Part shown: piece by piece, positions 8,060-19,862 of the stretch
How the letters are laid out: each line of letters starts with the position of its first letter
Numbering within the stretch: the stretch's first letter is position 1
Made by a program: the position numbers and the translations under genes
From: Alphaproteobacteria bacterium
Lineage (GTDB): Bacteria; Pseudomonadota; Alphaproteobacteria; Rhizobiales; Aestuariivirgaceae
Assembly (NCBI GenBank): GCA_024640405.1
Contig: JAHEFB010000018.1
Span: forward strand, 1 to 64,000
DNA: 64,000 nucleotides
Direction of reading: 5' to 3'
The notes under the pieces: generated by a model
Databases searched by the model: none
What the model was told of the DNA's origin: nothing
Seen by the model: the letters and a program-made list of their open reading frames with translations, nothing else

Positions 8060-9565
8060 ATGGCAGACACGCTCAAACAGTCACGATCTTCCGAACAACG
8101 ATTTGCGAACCAGGGAATTCAGCAATCCCGCATATTCTTCGTGATCGGCATGATGCTGCTGGTACTGACCCTGTTCATGTTTCCCCCTGCGGTTTCAGAC
8201 CTTGTTGCGCAAAATGACGACTGGCATGTGTTTGCGGCATCCGCCTTTGTCAGCGGTTTTCTGGGGCTGATGTTTGTGCTGGTCAGCCGTGGCGGCTGGT
8301 CGGATCATGTCACGCTCAAGGAAGGCTTTGTGCTGACCGTGCTGAGCTGGATTGCCCTGTGTGTCATGGCGTCGATCCCGTTCATGTTCCTGGGCCGTGA
8401 CGCCAGCGTGGCAAATGCCCTGTTTGAGGCAGTTTCCGGTCTGACGGCAACCGGCGCGACGGTACTGACCGGTCTCGATCACCTGCCGCCGGGCATGTTG
8501 TTGTGGCGCTCCATCCTGCAGTGGATCGGCGGCGTCGGTATCGTGGTCATGGCGCTGGTCATGCTGCCGTTCCTGCGCGTCGGCGGCATGCAGCTGTTTC
8601 GCAATGAAAGTTCCGATCGCAGCGACAAATTCATGCCGCGTGTCGGTGAGGTCATCAGCCTGATTGCCGTCACCTATCTGTTGCTGACGTTTGCCTGCGG
8701 CTTTGCCTATTACTGGGCCGGCATGAGTGCGTTTGATGCGCTCAATCATGCCATGACCACCGTATCGACGGCAGGGTTTTCAACCCACGACCGCTCGTTT
8801 GCGCACTTCGAGGACAACAAGGCCATCCACTGGATTGCCATCACATTCATGCTCGGTTCCTGCATGCCGCTGGTGCTGTACGTGAAAATGGTGCGCTCAA
8901 AATCACTCGCGGTGTGGAATGACGCCCAGGTCCGCACCTTCGTCCAGATTGCCGGACTTGCCGTTTTCACCGTGACACTGTGGTATTATGTGCGGCATGA
9001 CGAGCCGTTCTGGGACGTGCTGCGGGTTGTGACCTTCAATGTCGTGTCGATCATCTCCACCACCGGATATGCGCTTGGCGACTATACCAACTGGGGCAGC
9101 GGCATCATGGGACTGTTCTTCGCCTTGATGTTCCTGGGCGGGTGTACCGGATCGACAACCGGGGGCCTTAAAACCTTCCGCCTGCAGGTCATGATGATGA
9201 CGGCATCAAGTTACATCCGGCAGTTGATGAGCCCAAACCGGGTGGTGGTCCTGAACTTCAACAAGACCCGTATCACCAATGAAATTGCTACATCGGTGCT
9301 GGCATATGTCACAGTGATGTTCCTGTCGGTGATGGTGTTCACCATCGCTTTGTCATTTTTTAATCTGGATCTGATTACGGCACTGTCGAGCGCTACGGCT
9401 ACGATAACCAATGTGGGTCCGGGCCTGGGGGATATTGTCGGTCCCGCCGGCAACTATGCCAATCTTGATCCCGGTGCAAAACTGCTCCTGACCGTCGCCA
9501 TGCTGCTTGGGCGCCTGGAGTTCTTCACTGTACTGGTGATTCTGTCGAGGTCGTTCTGGCGTTGA
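8060..9565 (+). CDS. trkH: Trk-type potassium uptake membrane subunit TrkH
   Basis: An integral membrane protein of 501 residues with about ten hydrophobic segments. The four pore-loop signatures of the SKT superfamily are visible in order: SGLTATGATVLTGLD, TTVSTAGFSTHD, IISTTGYALGDY and TITNVGPGLGDI. The central GGVGIVVMALVMLPFLRVGG is also typical. It moves K+ inward and normally binds a cytoplasmic TrkA ring, which is not encoded in this window. The start is ATG 8060; an in-frame GTG at 8036 would add eight residues. The ribosome binding site is weak for both. Confidence 0.94.
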   Translation: MADTLKQSRSSEQRFANQGIQQSRIFFVIGMMLLVLTLFMFPPAVSDLVAQNDDWHVFAASAFVSGFLGLMFVLVSRGGWSDHVTLKEGFVLTVLSWIALCVMASIPFMFLGRDASVANALFEAVSGLTATGATVLTGLDHLPPGMLLWRSILQWIGGVGIVVMALVMLPFLRVGGMQLFRNESSDRSDKFMPRVGEVISLIAVTYLLLTFACGFAYYWAGMSAFDALNHAMTTVSTAGFSTHDRSFAHFEDNKAIHWIAITFMLGSCMPLVLYVKMVRSKSLAVWNDAQVRTFVQIAGLAVFTVTLWYYVRHDEPFWDVLRVVTFNVVSIISTTGYALGDYTNWGSGIMGLFFALMFLGGCTGSTTGGLKTFRLQVMMMTASSYIRQLMSPNRVVVLNFNKTRITNEIATSVLAYVTVMFLSVMVFTIALSFFNLDLITALSSATATITNVGPGLGDIVGPAGNYANLDPGAKLLLTVAMLLGRLEFFTVLVILSRSFWR

Positions 9566-9575
9566 CCATCTTGTC

Positions 9576-10127
9576 TCAATCCGGTTCCGGCCGGCTGCCT
9601 GTGCTGTCGGACCGGTTGAGCCTGCGCCAGTTTTCAGGCTGGTCGAAGTCACCTTGCCAGATACCCTTGCGGGCATTTTTTGCGCTGCGTTCGGCAGGTA
9701 CATATATCGGCAACCGGTAGGCAAGCGCCCACCCGTCAGCCACCATCTGGCGGTTAAGGTCGGTGTCACCGGCATGGCATACCGATATGGACCGCTGGTA
9801 TCGGTCGACGTCCATAACCCGGCATTTGACCTCGCGGCCTGCGATAATGGCCTTCAGGTGCCGCCTCGCCTGCCGCCCGCATTGATAATCGCGACCCCTG
9901 GCATCGCGACAGCGTTGCCCCAGTTCAGGCGCGTCGATGCCCTGCAGGCGAATGTCGTGGCCATTGTCGGCCGGGCGCAGGCTGTCGCCGTCGATGACCC
10001 GCACGCCGCCGGTGGTGCTGGTTCCCGGCAGCATTTCCATCGCAGCCAATGCCAGCACGGTCAGGCCAACAACAATAGTTGCGTCGAGCGCCGTACGCCA
10101 CAGGGGCCGTCCCCGCCGGCGGCTCAT
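9576..10127 (-). CDS. Membrane-anchored thermonuclease-family protein
   Basis: 183 residues. A basic N-terminus (MSRRRGRPLWR) is followed by one hydrophobic segment (about 14-33), so the catalytic part should be periplasmic or membrane-tethered. The SNase fold is shown by VIDGDSLR, IRLQGIDAPELGQRC, a CGRQARRHL helix, KCRVMDVDRYQRSISVC and LNRQMVADGWALAY; the Asp and Arg residues of the metal/phosphate site are present. It probably hydrolyses nucleic acid phosphodiester bonds in a Ca2+-dependent way. The start overlaps the moaE stop by four bases. Confidence 0.88.
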   Translation of the reverse strand: MSRRRGRPLWRTALDATIVVGLTVLALAAMEMLPGTSTTGGVRVIDGDSLRPADNGHDIRLQGIDAPELGQRCRDARGRDYQCGRQARRHLKAIIAGREVKCRVMDVDRYQRSISVCHAGDTDLNRQMVADGWALAYRLPIYVPAERSAKNARKGIWQGDFDQPENWRRLNRSDSTGSRPEPD

Positions 10128-10588
10128 TTACCCGGCTTGCTCCAGCGGCCGGCGGCGGCATTGTCGCTTTCACGCGCATCAACCCACGTGCCTTCAGCAA
10201 CCTTGTCACCTTCTTCGAGCTTCCAGAAAGGTGCCTTGGTCTTCAGCCAGTCCATCAGAAACTGGCAGGCCTCGAAGGCCGCCTCGCGATGCGAAGAACA
10301 GGTAATCACCAAAACGATGTCCTCGCCGGGCAGCATCCGGCCATAGCGATGCACAATCAGGCTTGCCTCCAGCGGCCAGCGCTCATTGGCTTCGGTCTCG
10401 ATTTCTGCCAGCGCCTTTTCGGTCATGCCGGGATAATGCTCCAGCGTCATGGCAGAGACCTGCTCACCCAGATTGAGATCACGCACCGAACCGGCAAACA
10501 GCGCAGTGCCGCCAATTTTGTGATTGCCGTCCCGCAACGCTGCAAGCTCTGCCTGGATGTCGAACGGCTGTTCCTGTACCCGGATCAT
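10124..10588 (-). CDS. moaE: Molybdopterin synthase catalytic subunit MoaE
   Basis: 154 residues. MoaE, with MoaD thiocarboxylate, converts precursor Z to molybdopterin. GGTALFAGSVRD, LTLEHYPGM-type text (MTLEHYPGMTEKAL), HRYGRMLPGEDIV, SSHREAAFEACQFLMD and the lysine-bearing LKTKAPFWKLEEG are the family signatures. The usual MoaD partner is not next to it; an AsmA gene precedes it (4-base overlap) and a nuclease gene follows (4-base overlap), so the three are probably one transcript. Confidence 0.95.
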   Translation of the reverse strand: MIRVQEQPFDIQAELAALRDGNHKIGGTALFAGSVRDLNLGEQVSAMTLEHYPGMTEKALAEIETEANERWPLEASLIVHRYGRMLPGEDIVLVITCSSHREAAFEACQFLMDWLKTKAPFWKLEEGDKVAEGTWVDARESDNAAAGRWSKPGK

Positions 10589-12639
10589 TGCGAAGCCGGT
10601 TCCTGTTCCTGCGGTTTGCCGAAAAGATTGTTGAACAGCGAGCCGCCCAGTTTTTCGGCCTGTTCTGCACCCTGTTCTCCAAGTGCCTTGGCCGCTTCAT
10701 CGCCGACAATGTCACGTGCCTGGTTTTCGATAACCTTTGATACTTCGCCCCTGGCCTGGGTTTTCAGCTGGTTTCCGACCGCTTCGACATTGATGTCACC
10801 GGTCGACACACCCAATTTGTTCAATGCATCAAGTGCAGCTTGCGGATTTTCGAGAATGCCTTTTACATCCGGATAGATTTGCGGGTTCGCCCAGGGACCC
10901 TTGACGATAACCGGCACCACCAGTCCGGTGAACTCACCGCCGGGCGCTGAAGCAGCACTTGGCGTCACCCTGTAATTCAGCCGCTTGCGCAATAGGTCCA
11001 CTGTGCCTTTTCCCGCGACCTGCACCAATGGGCCTGTCAGGCTCAGGTCATCATTGTTGCCAATTCCGTCGGCAAACCTGTAACTCGCTGAAAGGTTTGA
11101 AAACCTGGTGCCTGCATTGTCGGTTTTGCTCCATCCGGCCAGGATGGCACTTTGCACACCTGTGACCATCTTCGCCATGTCGATGCCGCGCACGGTACCG
11201 TCTGTCAGCCTGAATTGGGCAGCGCCGGCAAGCGTTGAAACCAGTTCGCGTTGCGAGCTGCCGGAGGCGGAAAGATTAAGCGACGTGGCAAGTTTGCCTT
11301 CAAAACGTGACGTGCCCGCAAAATCTTTCAGCAGCGCCAGCGCATCCAGTCCGCTGGTGGCAAACTTTCCGGTCAGTGTTGGTCTGCGGGCCGCGCCATC
11401 AAGGCTCAGGCTGCCGTTGGCCGAACTGCCGTAAAGGGCAATCTTTTTAAGATTGGCAGTCAGCTTTCCTGACTTGATGTCGATATCGAGCAGGGTTTCA
11501 CCGAACTTGACATCGCCGTAGATGATACCGCCGGTACGCAGTCGCAGCCCCGCATCGAGCGAATTCAGGCTGCTGAAATCAATGGGGTCATCGCTCCAGT
11601 CGGATCGCTTGTTGCCTTCCGCAGATGGCTGCTTGCCGGTATAGATGTTGGTGTCAATCCGGTCCACTCCGAGACTGGCGGTAAGCCGCGGCCGTTTGCC
11701 TGCCAGTGCAAGTGTCACATTGCCCTGTGCGTTCATGCCGTCCATGGCGACCTTGGCCTTGTTCAGCTTCAGGGTTTGTCCGGCAAGGTCGATGCCCGCT
11801 TTGGCGGAGAACTGTTTCAGACCGGCATTACCGTCAATCTGCACACCGGCCCATTGAGCGAGTTTTCGCAGGTCAGGCGCTGTCACATCAAGATTGCCGG
11901 CCAGGTTCAGGCCATCGCCCAACCGGGCAAGACCGGAAACTGCCGCATTGATGTTGGTTGACTGGATGGCCAGATCAATGGGCGAGCCCTGGGTAGCCAG
12001 CCGTGTTGGAGACTTGGCAAACACCTGGAGGTCTATGCGCTCGCCGTTCCAGTTCAGTGATCCCTTGACGTCAATTGGCGCCTGGGCATTTGCCATGCTG
12101 ACCACAACGTTCACACCGGTGGCCTTGAACTGGGAGCCGGAGCGCTCGTCGGCATAGATAATTTCCCCGTCCTCTATCTTGATTGGCGCAAGCCGGACCC
12201 TCTCGATGGCCACCGGGGCGCTGCCATCGTTTGAACCGGCATCGCCGCTGCCCTTGTTGAAGTCCCAGTTGGCCTTGCCCTGCTTGTCTACGACAAGGTT
12301 GAGACGGGGGCGCACCAGCGTCAGTTCCTGGAAACTGATCTGCCGCGATAGCAATTCCGACAGCGAAAGTTGCAGCCGCAGTGTCTCCGCAGAGATCGTT
12401 GTTCCGTCAAACATGCCGGGCGGGTTGGACAGCGTGGCCCCGTCAATTTCCAGCTTCAAATCTGGCCACAGTTTCAGCTTGGGCGGTTTCAGCAAGGTCA
12501 GCTTGCGGCCGGTTGCTTGTTCAACGGCGTTGCTGACCTGCGCAGTCGCGAACTCACCGCTGACAAACAACGGAATGCTGACAATGCCGATGCACAAGAC
12601 CAGCACGGCGACGAGAATTGCAATAATGATTCGTTTCAT
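10585..12639 (-). CDS. AsmA family protein
   Basis: 684 residues starting at ATG 12639, where a signal-anchor helix (IIIAILVAVLVLCIGIVSIP) begins; the frame upstream to 12876 is not coding-like. It continues with VEQATGRKLTLLKPPKLKLWPDLKLEIDG-type text, the AsmA N-terminal repeat, long beta-rich repeats, and a C-terminal AsmA_2-like part (LSASGSSQRELVSTLAGAAQ, GTVRGIDMAKM). AsmA-like proteins are inner-membrane-anchored periplasmic proteins linked to lipid transport to the outer membrane. The role of this copy is inferred from family only. Confidence 0.88.
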   Translation of the reverse strand: MKRIIIAILVAVLVLCIGIVSIPLFVSGEFATAQVSNAVEQATGRKLTLLKPPKLKLWPDLKLEIDGATLSNPPGMFDGTTISAETLRLQLSLSELLSRQISFQELTLVRPRLNLVVDKQGKANWDFNKGSGDAGSNDGSAPVAIERVRLAPIKIEDGEIIYADERSGSQFKATGVNVVVSMANAQAPIDVKGSLNWNGERIDLQVFAKSPTRLATQGSPIDLAIQSTNINAAVSGLARLGDGLNLAGNLDVTAPDLRKLAQWAGVQIDGNAGLKQFSAKAGIDLAGQTLKLNKAKVAMDGMNAQGNVTLALAGKRPRLTASLGVDRIDTNIYTGKQPSAEGNKRSDWSDDPIDFSSLNSLDAGLRLRTGGIIYGDVKFGETLLDIDIKSGKLTANLKKIALYGSSANGSLSLDGAARRPTLTGKFATSGLDALALLKDFAGTSRFEGKLATSLNLSASGSSQRELVSTLAGAAQFRLTDGTVRGIDMAKMVTGVQSAILAGWSKTDNAGTRFSNLSASYRFADGIGNNDDLSLTGPLVQVAGKGTVDLLRKRLNYRVTPSAASAPGGEFTGLVVPVIVKGPWANPQIYPDVKGILENPQAALDALNKLGVSTGDINVEAVGNQLKTQARGEVSKVIENQARDIVGDEAAKALGEQGAEQAEKLGGSLFNNLFGKPQEQEPASQ

Positions 12640-12804
12640 GGCGTTGATTCTAGCAGATCGGAGAGCTTTGTCAGAGCGTCCCTTGTGTCGCGTCAAATGA
12701 CAACAACTCTCAAAATGTGACAGAAAATGGTTTTGACTGCACCTCAGTAGGTCTATTGTCACCGCAATAAAGTCCCCTACCACCCGATTTATCGAGAGAG
12801 TTTC

Positions 12805-14763
<1,959 letters not shown>

Positions 14764-14921
14764 GCGCGAGAACTGTTGTACCAAAGGAACTGACTATTGA
14801 CCCATTTGATGGAGTCAAATCCGGCCACTCTGGCAGGCGCGGTGCGCAGCGCGATGTTGGTCGCATCGGGCAAGTGCCGCAACGCACCAGATGGGCGAAT
14901 TGGTTTTTCCAACAATAATTT

Positions 14922-15524
14922 CTAGGCATCATCCCACTTAACAACCTCAGGGTCAGGCCAGGCTTTAAGCCATTTGTTGACCTTGGTGTCGTAGATATCT
15001 TCGGTAATTTGAGCTTTGTTGGCTCTGACTATTCCTCCCACCAAGTCCTCCAGCCCGAATGGAGCATAGACCTCCAGTTCGTCAGATTTCGGTCTTACGC
15101 CGACCGCCGTCGCTGTTGTCGGGAAGGTTGAGATCGCAGCTTCAACAGACTGATATTGAGCGATGGGATAACCGAATTTGTCTTCATACCAGAGATGAAC
15201 ACGCGCTTCGTTTTTTACATCAAACCAAACAGGTAAGTCCCTAAAGCAATGCCGTATGCGTTCAGCATGGTCCCTCTCTGCTTCAACCGACAAGTCCTTG
15301 GGATCAAAGTAGACGAGGTACACATCAGAGATGCCAAAGTCATGTGGCAAACCAAAGCGACGATTCCACACCGTCTGCGCTAAGCTGCCGGCAACGAGCC
15401 AGCAGTCTTGAAGCCGAATACGTTCCCAGTTTTGAAGGACTGGAGCCAGCAGAGGGCTCTTTTGAAGTGCGGTTGCCAATTGCATGATTGGGTTATGCTT
15501 TCCTGGATCATTTCTGACAATCAT
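14922..15524 (-). CDS. Nucleotidyltransferase family protein (DUF925-type)
   Basis: Up to 200 residues. The features are CWLVAGSLAQTVWNRRFGLP, a GISDVYLVYFDPKDLS segment with the paired acidic residues of a nucleotidyltransferase fold, VWFDVKNEARVHLWY, and YAPFGLEDLVGGIVRANK near the end. These fit the DUF925 family, whose substrate is unknown. ATG 15524 and ATG 15485 are both possible starts and neither has a strong ribosome binding site; the shorter gives 187 residues, closer to the family. Codon use is less GC-rich than in the flanking genes. Confidence 0.8.
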   Translation of the reverse strand: MIVRNDPGKHNPIMQLATALQKSPLLAPVLQNWERIRLQDCWLVAGSLAQTVWNRRFGLPHDFGISDVYLVYFDPKDLSVEAERDHAERIRHCFRDLPVWFDVKNEARVHLWYEDKFGYPIAQYQSVEAAISTFPTTATAVGVRPKSDELEVYAPFGLEDLVGGIVRANKAQITEDIYDTKVNKWLKAWPDPEVVKWDDA

Positions 15525-15605
15525 GACGCTGACACTAAGGGCTCTGAGCGGTCGTTTCGCTCAGGCGCAGCAAACAGATTTGACCTCTTCAAGCCACTCC
15601 TCAGT

Positions 15606-18257
15606 TCAACTCGCCAGCACCCGCGTTGTGGGGAAGGTGATGTCTATGCGGGTGCCTTTGCGGGCCTCGCTGGAAATCACGAACTTCGCCCGGTTGGCTT
15701 CGACCAGCGCCTTGGTCAGGGGAAGCCCGAGGCCGGTTCCCTGAACGTCCGGGCGGCCCGCAACTTCAACCCGGCGGAACGGTTCAAGTGCGGTGGACAG
15801 CTGCTCCTCATTCATGCCGACCCCGGTATCCGACACCGACAGGACAAGTTCTCCTGTTTCTATAGCCCTGGCGGAAATGATCACCTGACCGCCCGGGTCG
15901 GTAAACTTGATGGCGTTGGAGGTAAGGTTCAACAGCACCTGCTTGATCGAGCGCATGTCGGCGACAACCTGGGGCAGGTTTGGCGCAATGGATTTGCGCA
16001 GCACGACACGTGCCCCGGTGGCTTCGTCCTGCATCAGTTTCATGCAGCCGTCGATGGCCTGGGCCAGGTCCACAGATATGAAATTCAACTCAAGCTTGCC
16101 GGCTTCAACCTTGGACAGATCGAGCAGATCGTTGACCAGTGACAACAGATATTCACCGGACGTGTGAATATCGTTGGCATAACCTTCATAGCGTTCCGAT
16201 CCGAGCTTACCGAACTGGGCATTCCGCATGATGTCGGAAAACCCCAGTATGGCGTTGAGCGGGGTGCGCAGTTCATGGCTGATCCGGGCCAGGAATTCCG
16301 ACTTCTGCCTGCTGGTGTGTTCGGCCTTGTCGCGGGCATGGCGCAACTCCGCCTCGGTCTTTTTCCATTGCGTGATGTCACGCATGACCGCGCAATATGC
16401 AGACGCGGGGATTCCCGGCATTTGCATGCTGATCTTGCGCATGGTGATGAAAATCGGCACATCACCGCCTTCATTGACATTGGCAATGATTTCCCTGCCG
16501 CCGTTAAACAGCATCGATAGCCCGCTGTCGCCGAGTGCCGACAGATAATCGCGGACAATCTTGGCGCTGGATTGGTCCATAAGTCCGGCCAGCGGTTTGT
16601 CGATGACGCTCGCCGCGTGGACGCCAAAAAGCGCTTCAGCGCCCGCGCTCATGTGAGTAATGCTGCCGTCTTCTGACAGAAACACGATCCCGTCCGTCGC
16701 GGTGTCCAGAATTGACATGATTTCCGCGGCGCTGACCGCGGGTTGTGGTCCGGTCCGCGTTGCCGGCTGCGCTGACCGCGAAGCAGCTTTGCCGGTTGCG
16801 GCCGCTTCGGTGTTCTCATCAGCCGATGCCGGGCGGGTGATAGGAGTGACGGAATTTTCGGCAGGTTCATCAACCCGTGCGGATATCTCGTCAGCCTTCG
16901 GAATGTCGTGCTGCGGTTCGTGCGCCTGCTGCCGTGTGACCGGCATCTTGTTTTCTGATTCAACAAGAACAGCCATCGGCATGGCGCCGTCGTTCCACGG
17001 GAATGTCGACTTGTCTGCAGAAAAGCTCGCTTTTCTACCATCACGCCGGTCGAGAACGAGCGATCCTTTCTTGCCGGCAATGGAACCGAGAGCAGCAGCA
17101 ATGTCATGGCGCGCCACCAGATCATTTTCGCTGGCATAACCCAATGCCTGAGCGGTTGCCCGATTGGCATAGACAACCTTGCCGGCCCGGTAGAGCACGA
17201 TTGCCTTGGGGATGGCAGACAGTGCCTTGCGGACAATTTCGGCAACACCGAAACCGTTGGGATTTGCATCTGACCGGCCTGTTGGTCCGTTGTCCCTTTC
17301 TTCCGGTATTGCGGATGCCGGCGGCACGGAAGCCTGGCCAATACCTGCCTCAGTCAGCCTGCTCCGTGCGGGAGGTTTGGCCGTCGTTCCGCTGGATGTT
17401 GTTTCGATTGCCTGGCGCAGGTCCGACAGCATTGTTGCCGGCGGCGTCGGATCACCGGCGGCAGGTTTGACGCCGGCAGGAGCAGCTCCAGCCGGCAACG
17501 TCCGTTCAAGCGCCCTGCGTTCTGTAACATCTTCCAGGATCAGCGAAAATTTCTCTGCCGTCCCGTCCGTCGGGATTATCGGTTTTGCCGTCACCTTGAT
17601 TTCGCGTTGGCCAAATCCGGTAGTCATTGTCACGGTGGTACTGGCAATACCCGCACGAAGCGCACGATCGAAAACCCTGGCCGGAATTTCTTCGGCACCC
17701 AGGTCAACGAGTGAGGTCAACGCGGTTTCGCCGAAGAGGGTTCGCGCCATTGCGTTTGCATAAGCGACAGTGCCTCTTTCATCGCAAATCACGGTTGCGA
17801 CAGGCAGTGATTCCAGTACCGATGTCGCTTGCGCAAAGTTTCCGTTTTCGAGGCCGGAAGCAGCCGGCGGTGGGTCGGCAACCATCAAAAGTCCGTTGCG
17901 TCCGTCGGCCAGCGCGTTAACATGCAGGCTCACACTGAACGGCGTATCGTCCACCGCCGATGCAAAGCTCACGATTTCCTGCCAGCTTTCGCCGGCCTGC
18001 GCAGTTCGCGCCAGTTCTGCCACCCTGCCGGCACCCGGGTCGGTTTCGTCAAATGGCATGTCGATGAGGTCGAACAGGCTTTCACAGCCGAAAAATCCAA
18101 CCGCTGCAGCATTCGCCCAGACAACGCGTAATCGGGCTCCGTCCCACAGCCATGCAGCTCTGGTCGCAGTGCTAAGCTCATCCAGTGATGGCGCGGTCTC
18201 CACAGTCAATTCAATTCCCCAGGCCTGCCGGCATTGCCCAAAAAGCAAGCCAGGCAC
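15606..18257 (-). CDS. Multi-PAS sensor histidine kinase
   Basis: 883 residues, no transmembrane segment, so probably cytoplasmic. PAS-like modules are visible near 40-125, 145-245, 335-430 and 535-640, separated by Ala/Pro/Thr-rich linkers. The kinase core starts at about residue 660 with the H-box SHELRTPLNAILGFSDIM, continues with LLDLSKVEAGKLEL, and ends with N, G1 and G2 boxes (LLNLTSNAIKFTDPGG, VSDTGVGM, GTGLGLPL). The kinase core resembles the DivJ/PleC/PdhS group of cell-cycle kinases, but many other alphaproteobacterial PAS kinases share it. No response regulator is adjacent. The GTG start at 18257 is uncertain; starts near 18215 are possible. Confidence 0.85.
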   Translation of the reverse strand: MPGLLFGQCRQAWGIELTVETAPSLDELSTATRAAWLWDGARLRVVWANAAAVGFFGCESLFDLIDMPFDETDPGAGRVAELARTAQAGESWQEIVSFASAVDDTPFSVSLHVNALADGRNGLLMVADPPPAASGLENGNFAQATSVLESLPVATVICDERGTVAYANAMARTLFGETALTSLVDLGAEEIPARVFDRALRAGIASTTVTMTTGFGQREIKVTAKPIIPTDGTAEKFSLILEDVTERRALERTLPAGAAPAGVKPAAGDPTPPATMLSDLRQAIETTSSGTTAKPPARSRLTEAGIGQASVPPASAIPEERDNGPTGRSDANPNGFGVAEIVRKALSAIPKAIVLYRAGKVVYANRATAQALGYASENDLVARHDIAAALGSIAGKKGSLVLDRRDGRKASFSADKSTFPWNDGAMPMAVLVESENKMPVTRQQAHEPQHDIPKADEISARVDEPAENSVTPITRPASADENTEAAATGKAASRSAQPATRTGPQPAVSAAEIMSILDTATDGIVFLSEDGSITHMSAGAEALFGVHAASVIDKPLAGLMDQSSAKIVRDYLSALGDSGLSMLFNGGREIIANVNEGGDVPIFITMRKISMQMPGIPASAYCAVMRDITQWKKTEAELRHARDKAEHTSRQKSEFLARISHELRTPLNAILGFSDIMRNAQFGKLGSERYEGYANDIHTSGEYLLSLVNDLLDLSKVEAGKLELNFISVDLAQAIDGCMKLMQDEATGARVVLRKSIAPNLPQVVADMRSIKQVLLNLTSNAIKFTDPGGQVIISARAIETGELVLSVSDTGVGMNEEQLSTALEPFRRVEVAGRPDVQGTGLGLPLTKALVEANRAKFVISSEARKGTRIDITFPTTRVLAS

Positions 18258-18479
18258 AAGCGCCCCGTTTTACTGCCGTTGTAGTTGTCCATCACGACAA
18301 TGCAAAACGTTCTGCATCGTCACCCTACCGCATCCGGTTGTGAGTTTAATCCGCTTTTGCCGGTGTCGTCCATGGTTTGTTTGCACAATCTCATGTCCAG
18401 CCGCGCAAACCTCCGCCAGCGCTGGCGAACGGTCATCAAGCCAACCGTTTCAACGGTTTGCAGTCTGCTTCATTGTGAC

Positions 18480-18508
18480 TTGCAAAACACTGTCCTTCGG
18501 CATAGTTT
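18480..18508 (+). promoter_or_regulatory. Candidate promoter of tRNA-His
   Basis: TTGCAA (18480-18485) and TAGTTT (18503-18508) are 17 bases apart and lie 24 bases before the tRNA. The match to the sigma-70 consensus is moderate. Confidence 0.4.
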
Positions 18509-18532
18509 GCGCTCCGCTGAACGAGATTTTGT

Positions 18533-18609
18533 GCAGGCGTAGCTCAGTTGGTTAGAGCGCCGGATTGTGGATCCGGAGGCCGTTGGTTCAAATCCATCCG
18601 CCTGTACCA
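18533..18609 (+). tRNA. tRNA-His (GTG)
   Basis: A 77-base cloverleaf with anticodon stem CCGGA/TCCGG, loop TTGTGGA (anticodon GTG) and encoded CCA. The base before position 1 is T, so no G-1 is encoded, and the discriminator is A73. This is the unusual alphaproteobacterial tRNA-His type that a matching HisRS recognises without G-1. The T stem has one mismatch. Confidence 0.95.
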
Positions 18610-18668
18610 TCTCGTTTCCGAATTTCCCACCATCTAGTTTATTGTTTTGCAGCGCAGATTCTTCACAT

Positions 18669-18736
18669 GTGGACTCGAACGCAGAACCGACATAGTCTCC
18701 CCGCTCACTAGTTTGTGAAAAGGGAGTCTTAATATA
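18669..18736 (+). promoter_or_regulatory. Leader of first TAXI binding-protein gene, duplicated at 23038
   Basis: The 68 bases before the first TAXI gene align with the 66 bases before the second: over the first 50 bases I count 42 identities. The conserved block ends in the Shine-Dalgarno sequence GGGAG (18722-18726). Conservation beyond the ribosome binding site suggests a shared leader or simply a young duplication. Both copies contain the same frame GTG-GAC-TCG-xxC-GCA-GAA-CCG-ACA-TAG, which may be coincidental. Confidence 0.5.
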
Positions 18737-19702
18737 ATGAAATCTATTCTGAAATACACACTGGCCGCTGCTGCAATGGTAGGGCTTGCCGTATCGGCAA
18801 ATGCTGCTGATCAGCAATTCGTCTCAATCGGTACAGGCGGTGTTACCGGCGTGTATTACCCAACCGGCGGCGCCATTTGCCGACTGGTAAACAAGGACCG
18901 CAAGGAACACGGCATCCGCTGCTCGGCGGAATCAACCGGTGGCTCCATCTACAACATCAATACGATCCGGGCCGGTGAGCTGGAATTCGGTGTCGCGCAG
19001 TCGGATTGGCAGTATCACGCCTATAACGGCACATCCAAGTTCAAGGACAATGGCAAGTTTGAAAAGCTTCGCGCCGTGTTCTCCGTGCACCCGGAACCGG
19101 TAACGGTTATCGCGCGGGACGATTCCGGCATCAACAATATCAGCGACGCCAAGGGAAAGCGCCTCAATATCGGCAACCCGGGGTCCGGCACGCTCGGTAC
19201 CTGGGAAGTGATGGAAGCGGCCCTGGGATGGAAACGCACCGATCTGGCACTGGCCGCCGGCATGAAATCTGCCGAAACCGGTGCGGCAATGTGTGATGGC
19301 AAGATAGATGCCTATTTCTGGCTGGTTGGCCATCCTTCGGCTCTGACCCAGGAATCCCTGGCTTCCTGTGCGTCTCACCTGGTCGACGTGACCGGTCCGG
19401 AGATCGACAAATTGATCGCCGACAGACCGTACTACCGCAATGCCACTATTCCGGCCGGCATGTACAACAACGACAAGGACATCAAGACCTTCGGTGTTGG
19501 CGCGACTTTCGTGACCAGCTCTGACGTTCCGGAAGAGGTTGTGTATCAGGTCGTGAAGGCTGTTTTCGAAAACCTCGACCAGTTCAAGAAGCTTCATCCT
19601 GCGTTCGCCAACCTGAAGGCTGAGGAAATGATCAAGGACGGCCTGTCCGCTCCGCTGCACGACGGTGCGATGAAGTACTACAAGGAAAAGGGCATGATGT
19701 AA
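18737..19702 (+). CDS. TAXI family TRAP transporter solute-binding protein (first copy)
   Basis: 321 residues with a Sec signal ([20 protein letters not shown], cleavage after ANA). The mature protein has the TAXI signatures [35 protein letters not shown] and [10 protein letters not shown]. It should capture a ligand in the periplasm and deliver it to the fused permease at 19863. Known TAXI ligands include glutamate and small organic acids; this one's is not known. A strong terminator follows, which would keep the binding protein more abundant than the permease. A close paralogue lies at 23104. Confidence 0.95.
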   Translation: MKSILKYTLAAAAMVGLAVSANAADQQFVSIGTGGVTGVYYPTGGAICRLVNKDRKEHGIRCSAESTGGSIYNINTIRAGELEFGVAQSDWQYHAYNGTSKFKDNGKFEKLRAVFSVHPEPVTVIARDDSGINNISDAKGKRLNIGNPGSGTLGTWEVMEAALGWKRTDLALAAGMKSAETGAAMCDGKIDAYFWLVGHPSALTQESLASCASHLVDVTGPEIDKLIADRPYYRNATIPAGMYNNDKDIKTFGVGATFVTSSDVPEEVVYQVVKAVFENLDQFKKLHPAFANLKAEEMIKDGLSAPLHDGAMKYYKEKGMM

Positions 19703-19715
19703 TCAGCCCCTCAAG

Positions 19716-19750
19716 CGGGAAGGCGGTCACGCCTTCCCGTTCGATTTTTT
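19716..19750 (+). terminator. Intrinsic terminator after the first TAXI gene
   Basis: A 10-bp perfect stem, CGGGAAGGCG/CGCCTTCCCG, with a GTCA loop, followed by TTCGATTTTTT. It lies between the binding-protein and permease genes, so read-through is probably needed for permease expression. Confidence 0.88.
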
Positions 19751-19862
19751 ATCACTTTTCACTTGGTTTTAAGAATATAGAAGCTCGACCGCATCGAGCT
19801 CGGATAGGCGATGTGTTGCTGGGGTGCCGGGAGATACGGCGCAAGAGGGAGATGAGAAAAAA

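Noticed and set aside
14764-14921. Possible gene remnant after the acetoacetate-CoA ligase gene
   Set aside because: The short frames have no motif or ribosome binding site I can defend.
18667-18711. 14-codon upstream ORF in the first TAXI leader
   Set aside because: The ATG is not conserved in the second leader. The shared eight-codon GTG frame may simply reflect the duplication.
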